A stretch of 64,000 nucleotides of DNA from Anastatus disparis (taxonomy: Eukaryota; Arthropoda; Insecta; Hymenoptera; Eupelmidae): assembly GCA_017163975.1 (NCBI GenBank), contig JAFFSR010000004.1, positions 2,046,001 to 2,110,000 on the forward strand, written 5' to 3'. Positions 11,095-20,859 of the stretch are shown here, one piece after another. Within the stretch, counting starts at the first letter, position 1. The number at the start of each line of letters is the position of its first letter. The notes under the pieces were generated by a model. The model was not told the origin of the DNA, searched no databases, and saw nothing but the letters and a program-made list of their open reading frames with translations. A program made the translations under genes and the position numbers.

Positions 11095-11534
11095 TATAAA
11101 TTGAATATTTTACATATTACTCAGATTTTTACGTTAATAAGAATGGTTTTTTGTCAATTAAACTTACATATTAAAAATGTAGATAGTTTATGGTATGTAA
11201 AATATAAGAAAAAATTTTTAAAATGTGAAAAACAATAAGAAAATATAACATATCAAATAAAAAAGCTCATTTTTTATACGACATATTCTATATGTAGATA
11301 TATTATTTTAAACCCAATACTTTCGATATTTTGATATACTCTAACAATAGTATTCAATTATATTTATTCAAACGCAACTTTTTAAAATTATATAAATGTG
11401 AATAAATTATTATGTTTTTATAACTTGTTATTATTATTGAAAAATCAATAAAAATTCAAGAATTATATTATATTTAAATGTTTTTTTTAAAATTAATATT
11501 TATATCTTTTTTAGAACTTTTATCGCAATAAATT
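11095..11534. other. AT-rich stretch 3' of the DDI1-like gene
   Basis: Very AT-rich, with AATAAA-like hexamers near 11256 and 11447 that could serve as polyadenylation signals for the upstream gene. There is no clear poly(A) tract that would mark a retrocopy end, and no gene. Confidence 0.5.
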
Positions 11535-11980
11535 AATAGTTTATGATTCACCTAGGGAGTAAAAACGAAAAATGTCTTATATTGTATATAAATTAGCACC
11601 CGAGCTGGAGGCGAGGGTGCTAAACATACGATTTGAGGCATTTTTCATTTACTCCCATGATGAATATACGATTTTTTTACACAGGCAGCGTACAGTAGGT
11701 ATTTTACTGTACACGGGTGCTTTGCTGTACAGTGGGTATTTTACTGTACGCTGGGAGGGAGGAAAGTTATCACTGTACGCATCCTGTGTAAAAAAAATGA
11801 AAATATTTAACAAGAGCAGGCCAGATGCGCTGTCCTTACTCTGTTAATACTCTCTAAGGGAGTATTGTCAGAGAGAATATCGTCGAGATATTAGCATGAA
11901 CGTATGCAATGCCTATACAAATTTAGCGTGGTCTATAGGTATTCCACCGCATACGGCCTGCCACGACATAAATATATATT
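11535..11980 (+). repeat. paired-hairpin element, copy A (plus tail)
   Basis: Starts AATAGTTTATGATTCACCTA. Hairpin 1 spans 11555-11656, with outer stem GGGAGTAAA..., inner stem TTAGCACCC/GGGTGCTAA and loop GAGCTGGAGGCGA at 11602-11614. A T-rich spacer follows, then hairpin 2 at 11672-11797, bounded by TTTTTTTACACAGG and CCTGTGTAAAAAAA. Inside hairpin 2, GTACAGT and ACTGTAC recur several times next to TATTTTACTGTAC. A tail to about 11980 contains TATGCAATGCC, CGCATACGGCCTGC and ACGACATAAATAT and matches the tail of copy B. It has no convincing protein. Confidence 0.75.
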
Positions 11981-12348
11981 AGTTATATACGTAACTTGAG
12001 CGTACAAAGGATATCCCAAAAATATCTTCTAAATTAAATGCTGTATTTATTTTTATTTCTGAATTTAATTTTGTTTTAGATTCTAAGTCTGTTTCTGATT
12101 TTGATTCTGAATCAACTTGTGATTCCGATCTTAAGTCTAGATCTTGTTCTAATTTACACTCTAAATCTCATTTTGATTGGTGTCGTTAACTAGCTTCAGA
12201 TTTATTTAATGATTTTTCATAAAAAATTTCATTTACCGAACAACTTGTGAATTCAAGATTTATTTGAACTATCAAGTTCTATTGAATGATTATTTCCTTT
12301 ATCTTTGTCTTCACATCCATGTAAGGTTTAAAAATTTATGTATTTCAG
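11981..12348. other. stretch upstream of the first recognisable serpin exon
   Basis: Positions 12060-12175 contain a pyrimidine-rich run of GATTCTGATTC-like repeats that would read as Ser/Asp-rich peptide; I cannot tie it to the serpin. The sequence ends in TATTTCAG, a good 3' splice acceptor at 12341-12348. The missing N-terminal or signal-peptide exon of the serpin was not found here. Confidence 0.4.
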
Positions 12349-12525
12349 CATCTTGTACGAGAGGATGGTAAAAATTTTCTGTTTTCAAGTATTGTAGCAC
12401 ACTATAGTATAAGCCAATTCTTGTTGGGATCAAAACAAAAAACTAAAGACCAGTTAAATGAAGGCTTAAAAATTAGTAATCTGTACAACGTTAGCTATTG
12501 GGGGAATTTACTTGAATTTTTAAAG
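12349..12525 (+). pseudogene. serpin gene relic, exon 1 (N-terminal helices)
   Basis: A 177-bp in-phase exon between TATTTCAG and GTATGT. Its peptide includes NFLFSSIVAHYSISQ and GSKQKTKDQLNEGL, which line up with the conserved serpin helix A/B region (N-F-SP-S-...-A-G-T-QL). Both junctions are phase 0. Serpins are serine-protease inhibitors that use a C-terminal reactive loop; insect members control haemolymph proteolytic cascades. No upstream exon with a signal peptide was found, so the gene is incomplete at this end. Confidence 0.72.
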
Positions 12526-12620
12526 GTATGTTTCAAATTTTTATAATGAGTAATCATTATAAACAACAATTGTAATCATCATAACAACACTCTACACAAA
12601 AATTTATGATTTTTGTGTAG

Positions 12621-12831
12621 AGTCAACAAAATGTTGATTTAAACATTATGAGCAATATATTTGTTGATGGAAGAATAGTTGTAAATGAAAAATTCAAAAA
12701 TATATTAAGAGAAACGTTTTTTACGGAAGTTGTAAACATAGATTTCACTCGGCCAGAAGATGCAGTTAAATTAATGAATAATTGGAGTCAAAAAAAAACA
12801 AACGAAAAAATAAAAGAAACAATCACTACTG
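12621..12831 (+). pseudogene. serpin gene relic, exon 2
   Basis: Acceptor TTTTGTGTAG precedes 12621 and donor GTATGT follows 12831. The peptide reads SNIFVDGRIVVNEKF, then FFTEVVNIDF, then AVKLMNNWSQKKTNEKIKE. This matches the canonical serpin block '...F...V..VDF.....A...IN.WV...T..KI', the most diagnostic part of the gene. It is in phase with exon 1 across a 95-bp intron. Confidence 0.8.
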
Positions 12832-12909
12832 GTATGTATTATAAATTAATTTACATGATAAATTATAATTTTTTAGAAAATTATATTCATTTTTGTTATG
12901 TTTTTCTAG

Positions 12910-13132
12910 ATAACATTAATCCTTTAACAACAAAGATAATTATTATCAATTTATCTGATTTTGAATCAAGTTTCGGTCAAGAATACAGATTTCCACCAAA
13001 CCTCACAAAGATGAAAAATTTTCATCTAAACAAATTTAAAAAAAAAATATCCTTACTATGACTACTGCAGCAACTTATTTTCACAAATATCACGAAAATT
13101 TCAATATAGAAATAATAGCATTTCCTCTTGAG
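12910..13132 (+). pseudogene. serpin exon 3, first copy, with homopolymer frameshift
   Basis: Follows acceptor TTTTTCTAG. It starts DNINPLTTKIIIIN, the serpin 'DP.T..VLVNA.YF' strand. Ten A's at 13038-13047 shift the frame and give a stop at 13059. In the required other frame the exon continues TATYFHKYHENFNIE... to IIAFPLE and donor GTAATA at 13133. The second copy (13551-13777) is open across this point, so the frameshift is specific to this copy. Confidence 0.72.
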
Positions 13133-13200
13133 GTAATAATAAACATATAATTTTATAATAATCATAATAATAAAATCAATAAACTTATGTATTTTTTCAG

Positions 13201-13359
13201 AATAAAAACTTCATTTTCGAAATTATTTTTCTAAGAGAAATTGATGGTATAGATTTTCTTGAAGAAAATACGAAAGAAATCCCAAAATTGTATGATGAGT
13301 GGGATAATCGTGAAAATTGCAAAACAATAAAGTTAAGTTTACCAAAATTCCAAATGTAA
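13201..13359 (+). pseudogene. serpin exon 4, first copy, ending before the reactive loop
   Basis: Acceptor ATTTTTTCAG, then NKNFIFEIIFLREIDGIDFLEE and, near the end, KTIKLSLPKFQM followed by TAA. This corresponds to the serpin strand 'ILP.E..GL..LE...' and the '+V.+PKF' strand. A full serpin continues about 120 residues further, through the hinge and reactive loop. Here CAAAT-GTAAAA may have been a donor, but no matching downstream exon exists in the window. The protein as it stands could not work as an inhibitor. Confidence 0.75.
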
Positions 13360-13434
13360 AATACCTCATGTATCAATTTAATCAGCTCTCTAAATAAAGT
13401 AATGTATGTAAGATTAATAAAAAAGTCTTTTCAG

Positions 13435-13550
13435 AATAAAAACTTTATTTTTGAAATTTGTTTGTCAAGACAAATTGATAGGATAGACTTTCTTCAAGAA
13501 AATATTTTAAAAATCCCAAATTTATATAAGTCCACCGAAATGCAAAATAG
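13435..13550 (+). pseudogene. degenerate partial serpin exon-4 paralogue
   Basis: After TCTTTTCAG the sequence repeats exon 4 (NKNFIFEICLSRQIDRIDFLQ) and then decays, ending KSTEMQNSVKY and a stop. A second version lies at 14081-14200. The alternation of exon 4 and this variant shows that an exon duplication came before the larger unit duplication. Confidence 0.65.
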
Positions 13551-13777
13551 CGTCAAATATTGATCCTTTAACGACAAAAATACTTATCATAAATACAAAT
13601 TATTTAGAATCAAATTTCGCTGTAGAATATAGATTTTCACCAAATCTCATAAAAATGAAAATTTTTCATCTTAATAAGCATATGAGAAAAAATGTACTTA
13701 CTATGACAAATATAGCAACTTATTTTTACAAATATCACGAAAATTTCAACATGGAAATAATAGCGTTTCCTCTTGAG
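13551..13777 (+). pseudogene. serpin exon 3, second copy (open)
   Basis: Begins after AAAATAG with SNIDPLTTKILIIN and stays open to AFPLE and donor GTAATAATA at 13778. It parallels 12910-13132 at a spacing of about 645 bp. It encodes the strand up to the 'V..M' segment of serpins (VLTMTNIATYFYKYHENFN). Confidence 0.7.
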
Positions 13778-13845
13778 GTAATAATAAACATATAATTTTA
13801 TAATAATCATAATAATAAAATCAATAAACTTGTGTATTTTTTCAG

Positions 13846-14004
13846 AATAAAAACTTCATTTTCGAAATTATTTTTCCAAGAGAAATTGATGGTATAGATT
13901 TTCTTGAAGAAAATACCAAAGAAATCCCAAAATTGTATGACGAGTGGGATAATCGTGAAAATTGCAAAACAATAAAGTTAAGTTTACCAAAATTCCAAAT
14001 GTAA
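13846..14004 (+). pseudogene. serpin exon 4, second copy
   Basis: 159 bp, the same length as 13201-13359 and almost identical to it, with the same intron in front (ATAATAAACATATAA...TATTTTTTCAG) and the same stop after LPKFQM. The near-identity of intron as well as exon shows the duplication is recent compared with the decay of the gene. Confidence 0.75.
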
Positions 14005-14840
14005 AATACCTCATGTATCAATTTAATCAGCTCTCTAAATAAAGTAATGTATGTAAGATTAATAAAAAAGTCTTTTTTCAGAATAAAAATTTTATTTTTG
14101 AAATTTGTTTGCCAAGACAAATTGATGGAATAGACTTTCTTCAAGAAAATATTTTAAAAATCCAAAATTCTACCGAAATGCAATATAGCGTCAAATAACA
14201 GTTTAATTAGCTCATTAAATAAAGTAATGTATTATAACGGTTAAAACCCTTATTGCTAACTTAAATTAAGTGACGGGTGCAATAAAGGGGTCTGCACCTC
14301 CTTTGCCGGCCGCTTCAGCGAAGCCAGGGTCAGACTGGAGGAGTTGGAAAGGACGGACGGCGGATAAGACGGGAGAGTAACCGGGTGTATACTTTGTTTT
14401 ATGCTAGGAAGTACCGAAGCTTTATTTAACACAAACTTAAACTATTTACAACGACGAGTAAAAATATAATGTAACAAACAATTGAATTTATGGAATCAAA
14501 TAAAGTGTGCAAAAATATTATACTAATTGAGTTCGGCGGTATAATTAGATCTTGATTATGCTAGTTAACGGGATGTCGGAGCTGCAGCAATCGAGTTTTG
14601 CTTTTTTTATTTTATTAATATTTTTTTAAATTCATAAATTAAACAAATATAATGACTTGTTCGCACTAAAGCTATATTAATACAATAATTTTTGTTAGAA
14701 TAAAAAATCATTTAGACTTGTTATTTTTTTATGAGCTTGGATTGGAAATTAGATATCAAACTCGACAAACCTAACCTTAAAATACGATACATTGAGAGTT
14801 TTTACTATAACTTTGTATGTATAATATTTTGGTGGATTTT

Positions 14841-16360
14841 AGTCGAGGCGAAATTGGCGGGTGAGCAAAAAAAGTTTTCGAAGGGAAAATTTTTACGGGA
14901 TGACCTTCGTAAAGGGTCCAAGAATAAGGATCTGCAGTTTACCTGGCGAAACAGTGGTCCCAATTTGTTTAAATCGATTTTATTTAAACAAATTCCGAAA
15001 GTTATTCATTTTGATTCGGACAAAGTTTTTTTAGATTAATTAAGTGATTCTAAACAAAAAAGTATTTCTATGGTTTTTTTCTAAAGTTGACGGTTTTCGA
15101 GTTATTAACAAATAAAGATGTTGAAAATCACTAAAATGCCCATTTTCGAAGCTCTGAAAAGATACTAAAATTTGAATTTTTTTAGGTTGGCAAAGTTTAA
15201 ATGTAAAATTTAGATACTCTTTAATAGAATCCCGAAGAGTAATTTCAAATAACTTTATTTTTAAGTGTTATTTTTCAATTGTTATTTAAGCGCGTATACG
15301 CAGTATCTCCGAGTCCAAGCGCGTACAGCTGAGTATGTCGTCTACTAAAGTTCATGTCTTAACTCGCGCGGAGCGCATCGTTGATTTTAATTTTTTGTCT
15401 TTTGGCTATATACGCAGATTGAGGGAGAAATATTAATACCACAGTTCATCTCAAAGGCTTCATATCCTAACCTAAGGAGCTAGTAAAGCAATGTACATGC
15501 CAAAAAACGTGTAACACCAAAGCATGTTCATGTAAAAAAAATAATGTAAATTGTGTACCGTTATGTGGTTGTGATTTAGATCTGTGTAAAAATATTGTTA
15601 TATTAAAAAAATATTTATAAATAAAAGTTTGAGTAAAACAAATATATTCGCAAAATTCTAATATTTTTTTTATTAAATATTCATGTATTTTTTAATGCGT
15701 ATATTATATGTAGCAAAATATAAAAATATAATTAACTAACAAATTTTTAACTAAAGTATATTTTGAACCATAAATTCCTTATAAATTATCTTCCAAAACG
15801 TAGAACAACTTAAAAATCAGCGATGCGCTCCGCGCGAGTTAAGACATGAACTTTAGCAAACGACATACTCAGCTGTACGCGCTTGGACTCGGAGATACTG
15901 CGTATACGCGCTTAAATAACAATTGAAAAATAACACTTAAAAATAAAGTTATTTGAAATTACTCTTCGGGATTCTATTAAAGAGTATCTAAATTTTACAT
16001 TTAAACTTTGCCAACCTAAAAAAATTCAAATTTTAGTATCTTTTCAGAGCTTCGAAAATGGGCATTTTAGTGATTTTCAACATCTTTATTTGTTAATAAC
16101 TCGAAAACCGTCAACTTTAGAAAAAAACCATAGAAATACTTTTTTGTTTAGAATCACTTAATTAATCTAAAAAAACTTTGTCCGAATCAAAATGAATAAC
16201 TTTCGGAATTTGTTTAAATAAAATCGATTTAAACAAATTGGGACCACTGTTTCGCCAGGTAAACTGCAGATCCTTATTCTAGGACCCTTTACGAAGGTCA
16301 TCCCGGAAAAATTTTCCCTTCGAAAATTTTTTTTGCTCACCCGCCAATTTCGCCTCGACT
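14841..16360. mobile_element. 1.52-kb foldback element with two 550-bp arms
   Basis: The left arm 14841-15390 is the near-perfect reverse complement of the right arm 15811-16360, ending AGTCGAGGCG...CGCCTCGACT. The arms include AAACAGTGGTCCCAATTTG, GCGTATACGCAGTATCTCC and CTCGCGCGGAGCGCATCG. The 420-bp centre (15391-15810) holds a cysteine-rich coding remnant. Frames inside the arms are by-products. The shape fits a non-autonomous foldback (FB-like) or long-TIR DNA transposon; transcripts could form long double-stranded RNA. Confidence 0.88.
15471..15620 (+). pseudogene. CXC-type cysteine-rich peptide remnant in the foldback loop
   Basis: The frame open from 15471 to TAA 15618 reads PKELVKQCTCQKTC, then NTKACSCKKNNVNC, then VPLCGCDLDLCKN. 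The spacing C-x-C-x3-C-x4-C-x-C-x6-C-x3-C-x-C-x4-C resembles a half CXC (tesmin/TSO1-like) zinc motif of the sort found at the C terminus of some transposon-encoded proteins. A stop at 15468 cuts it off upstream. I read it as the last trace of an autonomous element's protein; the family is not identified. Confidence 0.5.
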
Positions 16361-17030
16361 ATTTCTTGAGTTGTCCGCACTAGAGTTTAATCTTACAAAT
16401 TTTTTCTTTGTAGCAAAAAAACTCGATTAATCGCATCGTTTATTCATAAGTTAGGATTGGAAATATTATTAGAAGGCGGGCAGCTTCGTTATGCTCTTAA
16501 ACACGCAGCTGCATCCAACTCGTTGCGGTAATAACAAGAATCCAAATAGAGGGTGCATGGCACCCTTAACGCAGTTAATAATAATATGTGTGGGAGGACA
16601 TCACCCTTTAGCCTAAGCTAAATCATTTACGGCGGTGGTGACGACGAAGAGGGAGATAGCCCTCTATACGGCGGCCCGTGGAAGGGCGCGGTCCTCTAGG
16701 TGGCTGGGTAAGATTTTCATAGTATACGGAGCGCCGCATGATACGACAAAATACAGGTACTGACGGTAGTCTGTACTAGCATTGGAGCGACAATGTTAGT
16801 TGAGAGCCACTGTAGTAACCTCTACAAAAATAGTGGTCGTCGCCGATACCTAAAGTAGCTGGCATCGGTACTTATATCCCCTACGGCTTACTGTTCCTGT
16901 TGAGGGAGCGCTTACGGCGGAGTGCCTTGTAGCGGGCGAGCACGGTACTTGGCGGCGCGCGAGATTTGAAATGGTTTTGTAACAATTTTGTAATAAAATA
17001 ATACTCTGAAATACTATAACGGCAAATCTC

Positions 17031-19723
17031 TAAGCCTGACCTCTTACTCTAACATTTCACCCTTTTTTCTATTCTCTATTTCTCGCCTGGGTATAATTCG
17101 ATACATCGATATAACCTTTCCTTACACTTTTCAACATCTAACAAACTTAAGATTTCTGCAGAGCTAACGTTACACACAGTTTAGAAGTAAATAAATGTTG
17201 AGACAGGAGAGCGAATAATAGAGAAAAAAAGTGTAAGTAAATTGGAGAAAAGAGATTAAATATGAACGGAAAAGAAAACGGTAAAGATAAAGAAAATTGG
17301 AGGTGAATCAGAAATGTATGTGAGATCACACTTTTTAGTAGAATAAACGTTTCTACGCGTGTGCATGCATGAGTATCTTTCGTGAATTTCAATTTTTCAG
17401 TTTTCCGTTCTTCAAATTCGTTCGTCTTGGATAAGAAATAGTCGCTTTCGTTCGGGATGAAGTTTGGAAAATTTTGGAAAATGGTTTTATCATATACGTT
17501 GGATAAGAATACGTCATTGGAATGTTTAATGCTCTTGATTGTTTTACTCGTTTTGTTAAAATGCATATAATGATGATAAAAGACTATTGTTCATATAAAA
17601 TTAGCGATCGTGAAAAGTAAAACTTTTCAAAAAAAGTTAATTCATGAACATTGATTGATTTTTAATGAGTTTTTTCATTATGATATATAGAATATATTCA
17701 AACAAATTTTCATAAAAATATATAATTGTTTTTATTTGAAAACTAAAGCTTTTCGTAGAGCTGCAAATAATGACTATTATAGAGAATTTGAAAAATATTT
17801 TATATTTAATAAAAGACTATTAATTTCAACCATTTTTTGTTTCATCCAAGAATAAAATACTTAATCCATTTTATATTAATAAATAAACATTAAATTATAA
17901 AAGTCATCAATAGTTCAAATAAAAATTTTCTATTTTTTCTTTTTGCTATTCTTTAAAAAAAATAAAAAAAATAAATGATGATCTGATGATGGAAAAATCC
18001 ACTTTAGATTTGAATCAAACATATGAAATTCATTTATTCGAGCTATGTTCGAAATCCAAACTAAAAAAAATTGTATAATGGAAATACGTAAACTAATGAA
18101 TTAGTACGTAAAATAATGAATTAAAAAGGGTAATATAATAGAAATGCGTAAACTAATGAATTGATCGATCGAATTTTAATTATTAGAATATTAAACGCGC
18201 GTCTAATGTTACCAATGAGTCAATCATTATGAAATTATTATTAAATTATTGTTAAAAAAATTATTCATTTGATAATAAATTTTGAATTGATTAACTCATC
18301 GATAATAGGTTTGAACGATTCATCAATCAAAAATCCATTGATTAATTAATTATTGGTCCACGTATTTTCGTTCACCCAACTTTAGCTTCAATTGTGAAAT
18401 AATTATTCCCGTTAATGGAATTCATTTTTACGATTTAAAACGTAAAATGAACTTTCTAAATATAAAACGCCTCTTCCAATTTTATTTCTAGTAAAATTTT
18501 TTTGCTTTTAATACGTAAGGTCTTAATAAAGAAAGTCATAACAAAGAATGATAAAAATCTAAGTTATTAAAGAAAAACTTCTCTTATTCTTTTAACGTCG
18601 TATTTTAAGCTCGTTTTGACGATTCTTTTGTATACATAACTTTTTCGATACTTTTCATATCTTCTGACGTTTTTGAATGGCCGAATAATGCAAACGGTAA
18701 TATTTTTATGAAAAATGAGTATGTCCATCCATGTCTATGAATATATTGTATATGCACCAATGCACAGAAAAATATTTGCAAATATTAATATATCAATGTC
18801 TATTTTTGAAAAGTGCTGTTAAGTAAGTATTTAATTCCATAAGATTAATTTATTCATTAACAATTTATATAGTAAAATAATGCAATTATATTCAGAAATT
18901 TATAATGCAACTATTGTTACCGAATTTTGAAAATTTCTCTTATTTTCAGAAAAATGATAATAAATAAGTAAATACAAGAATTTCTCAAAAGATAAATTTT
19001 ATTATTAAAATTAGGTGTAAATAGAATTTTGATAATAGTATAAGTATACGTTAAAGCAAAAACTAAATTTTAAAAACATGTCCTCTCAGTGTTTACGTAC
19101 TTCTAAGTTTGCATTAGGAGTATAAAGGACAGAAAAAAAAAAGAATAGTAAGAAAAATAAGATTTGGTCCATAGAACGACCAAGAGGATTCTCACTCAAC
19201 ACATACACATACACACAGAGACAATCTTCATGCGCGAAAAATACGTGTTCGGAATTTTTCTTACTAAAGGCATCCGTTGTCGTTCTTTGCCTCAAGCAAT
19301 CGTATATATATATACCGGGGGATCTTTAGAGGTAAGTTTACCTGCTCCTTTTCTTTTTCCTATCCTCTTATTGCCTTTTATTTATATTTACGAGTTGTGT
19401 GCTTGCATGAAGGAGTCAGCTACTGACACGTTGATTCTCGATCTTGTCGTCGGAGACAAAAGGAAGAAAAAAAATAAAAGAAATAAGAAAGAAAGGAAAA
19501 ATCGATGAAGGTATAAGGAAGGAAGAAAAAGAAGACATTACCAGAGAATTCTCGTGCCAAGCTTCTCTGGTGAAATGAGTAAATAAAAGTGTAATGTCAT
19601 TTACTTTTTTTCCTTTTTTTATTTTCAGCTATTAATGTCAAAGAAAGTGGAGATTATTTTTAGTTATTGCTAAAATTTTTATATATTTTTATTAAAATAT
19701 ATATCGTGATTTCAAACTTTAAA
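17031..19723. other. AT-rich non-coding stretch
   Basis: No gene supported. A CT/GA-skewed tract lies at 17150-17420 and another at 19100-19520, each giving spurious frames. At 18078-18165 a short motif (CGTAAACTAATGAATT and variants) occurs three times in imperfect tandem. Confidence 0.5.
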
Positions 19724-20859
19724 TCGACGGTCGCAGGGAAGAAGATGTCATTTCATTTTTGGTTGTAGAGAGGTGTCATTTCAATTGCGGTTGAAGAGAG
19801 GTGTCATTTCATTTTGAATTAAAAAAGGGCTACCGTTTTATTTTAATTTAAAGATAAGTGCTATGTCAAAAAAAATTTTTTTTTCATTTAATCATGTAGT
19901 AGACCCCAAGAAAAATTAATTACAAAATTATAATAAACTAGCATCCCCCGTCTCGGTTTCGCCCGCGCAATAGTTGGGCAGAAGTCGGTAGGTATAGAAA
20001 TAGAATCTCAAAAACTATTATTTATTAAATCGTACTCTTACAAAACTTCGGAATACACAACATTTTTTGTTTGTGAACCATGTGATAATAGAATGAATTT
20101 TCATTTAAAATAATTTTTTTTTGTAGAAAAAATAAGCATTGAATTTTTTTTTTTATTCTTCGATATATGTTCAATTTAGTACCAATAAGTCAAAAAATAT
20201 ATTTAAATTGAAGATATGAAATTTTTTCTAAAGTTAAAAAAATTGTCTAATTTTTTATTCTGCCTAATGGAAAAAGAAAATATTTCATTAAATAATCCGT
20301 GGTAATATTACTCTGTGATTAGAGAATATGCAATAAAAATTTATTGTGTTGAAGTTACGGAATATCATAGGTGTATAAGTATTTCTACCGTACCAGTTTA
20401 ATAAAGTGAAAGACAAAATCGGTCGCCACCTATTGGGTAACCAAGGAAAGTAGCAAGGATAGAGCATGTTGACCGCAGAACGTCGAAAAAAAGTAGTCCC
20501 TATTCCCTATGCGTTAAGATCTAGGTCTATAATTATTTTATTGCAATTATTGATTAATAAAGTAATTATTTATATAGCCTATAACACTCGTCACATTATA
20601 AAGAATTTAAATTTAAAATTTGAAAACGATCGGTTCAGTAGTTTTTGAGATAATTGAGAACATTCAAACAAACGCTGTCCTTTTATATAATAGTAAGATA
20701 AGATAAGATAAGATTAAATATATAAATTAAATATATAAATTGAGAAACACAAGCCTCTTTTTAACCCAAAATGAAATGACACCTTTCTTCAACCAAAATT
20801 GAAATGACACCTCTCTACAACCAAAAATGAAATTACACCTTCTTCCCCGTGACCGTCGA
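19724..20859. mobile_element. TIR element with internal subrepeats, carrying a nested repeat
   Basis: The termini TCGACGGTC and GACCGTCGA bound inverted repeats of about 105 bp (19724-19829 and 20753-20859). Each terminus is built from three ~30-bp direct subunits with GGTGTCATTTCA and TTTTGGTTGAAGAGA. No transposase is encoded. The centre is filled by an unrelated repeat (19937-20719). Best read as a MITE-like non-autonomous element. Confidence 0.8.
19937..20719 (+). mobile_element. nested interspersed repeat ending in (AGATA)n
   Basis: Begins ACTAGCATCCCCCGTCTCGG, TTTCGCCCGCGC and ends CGGTTCAGTAGTTTTTGAG, TTTTATATAATAG, then TAAGATAAGATAAGATA. This start and end style (a GC-rich ACTAGC..CCCGCGC head, a GTTCAGTAGTTTTTGAG box, an ATAATAG plus short tandem 3' tail) is common among interspersed repeats of insects. 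The tandem tail suggests LINE-type retroposition, though a rolling-circle origin cannot be ruled out. Its placement inside a TIR element gives relative age: the nested repeat is younger. Confidence 0.55.

Larger units (their letters stand above)
12912..14200 (+). repeat. two tandem ~645-bp units of serpin exons and introns
   Basis: Unit 1 runs about 12912-13556 and unit 2 about 13557-14200. Matching landmarks are the exon-3 donor (13133 and 13778) and the exon-4 paralogue acceptor (13432 and 14079), offset by 645-647 bp. The first ~120 bp of the units are more diverged than the rest, so gene conversion may have homogenised the 3' part. Confidence 0.9.
14230..17030. mobile_element. GC-richer composite mobile block, class unassigned
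   Basis: The blocks 14265-14400 and 16480-16970 are much GC-richer than their surroundings (for example CTTTGCCGGCCGCTTCAGCG and GGCGGCCCGTGGAAGG). Both outer edges carry TATAACGG (14233 and 17021 area), in direct orientation. Between them sits the foldback 14841-16360. Just outside the foldback, two degenerate direct copies (about 14655-14755 and 16370-16470; TTGTTCGCACTAAAG against TTGTCCGCACTAGAG, and GATTGGAAATTA against GATTGGAAATAT) flank it. No long protein is encoded. This could be a decayed retrotransposon or a large non-autonomous element; I cannot decide. Confidence 0.5.

Noticed and set aside
11572..11847. 91-residue open frame
   Set aside because: It runs through both hairpins of copy A; the translation has no family resemblance and the inverted-repeat structure explains the sequence.
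14731..15039. 102-residue open frame
   Set aside because: It lies across the edge and left arm of the foldback element and shows no domain; the arm is an inverted repeat, so the frame is incidental.
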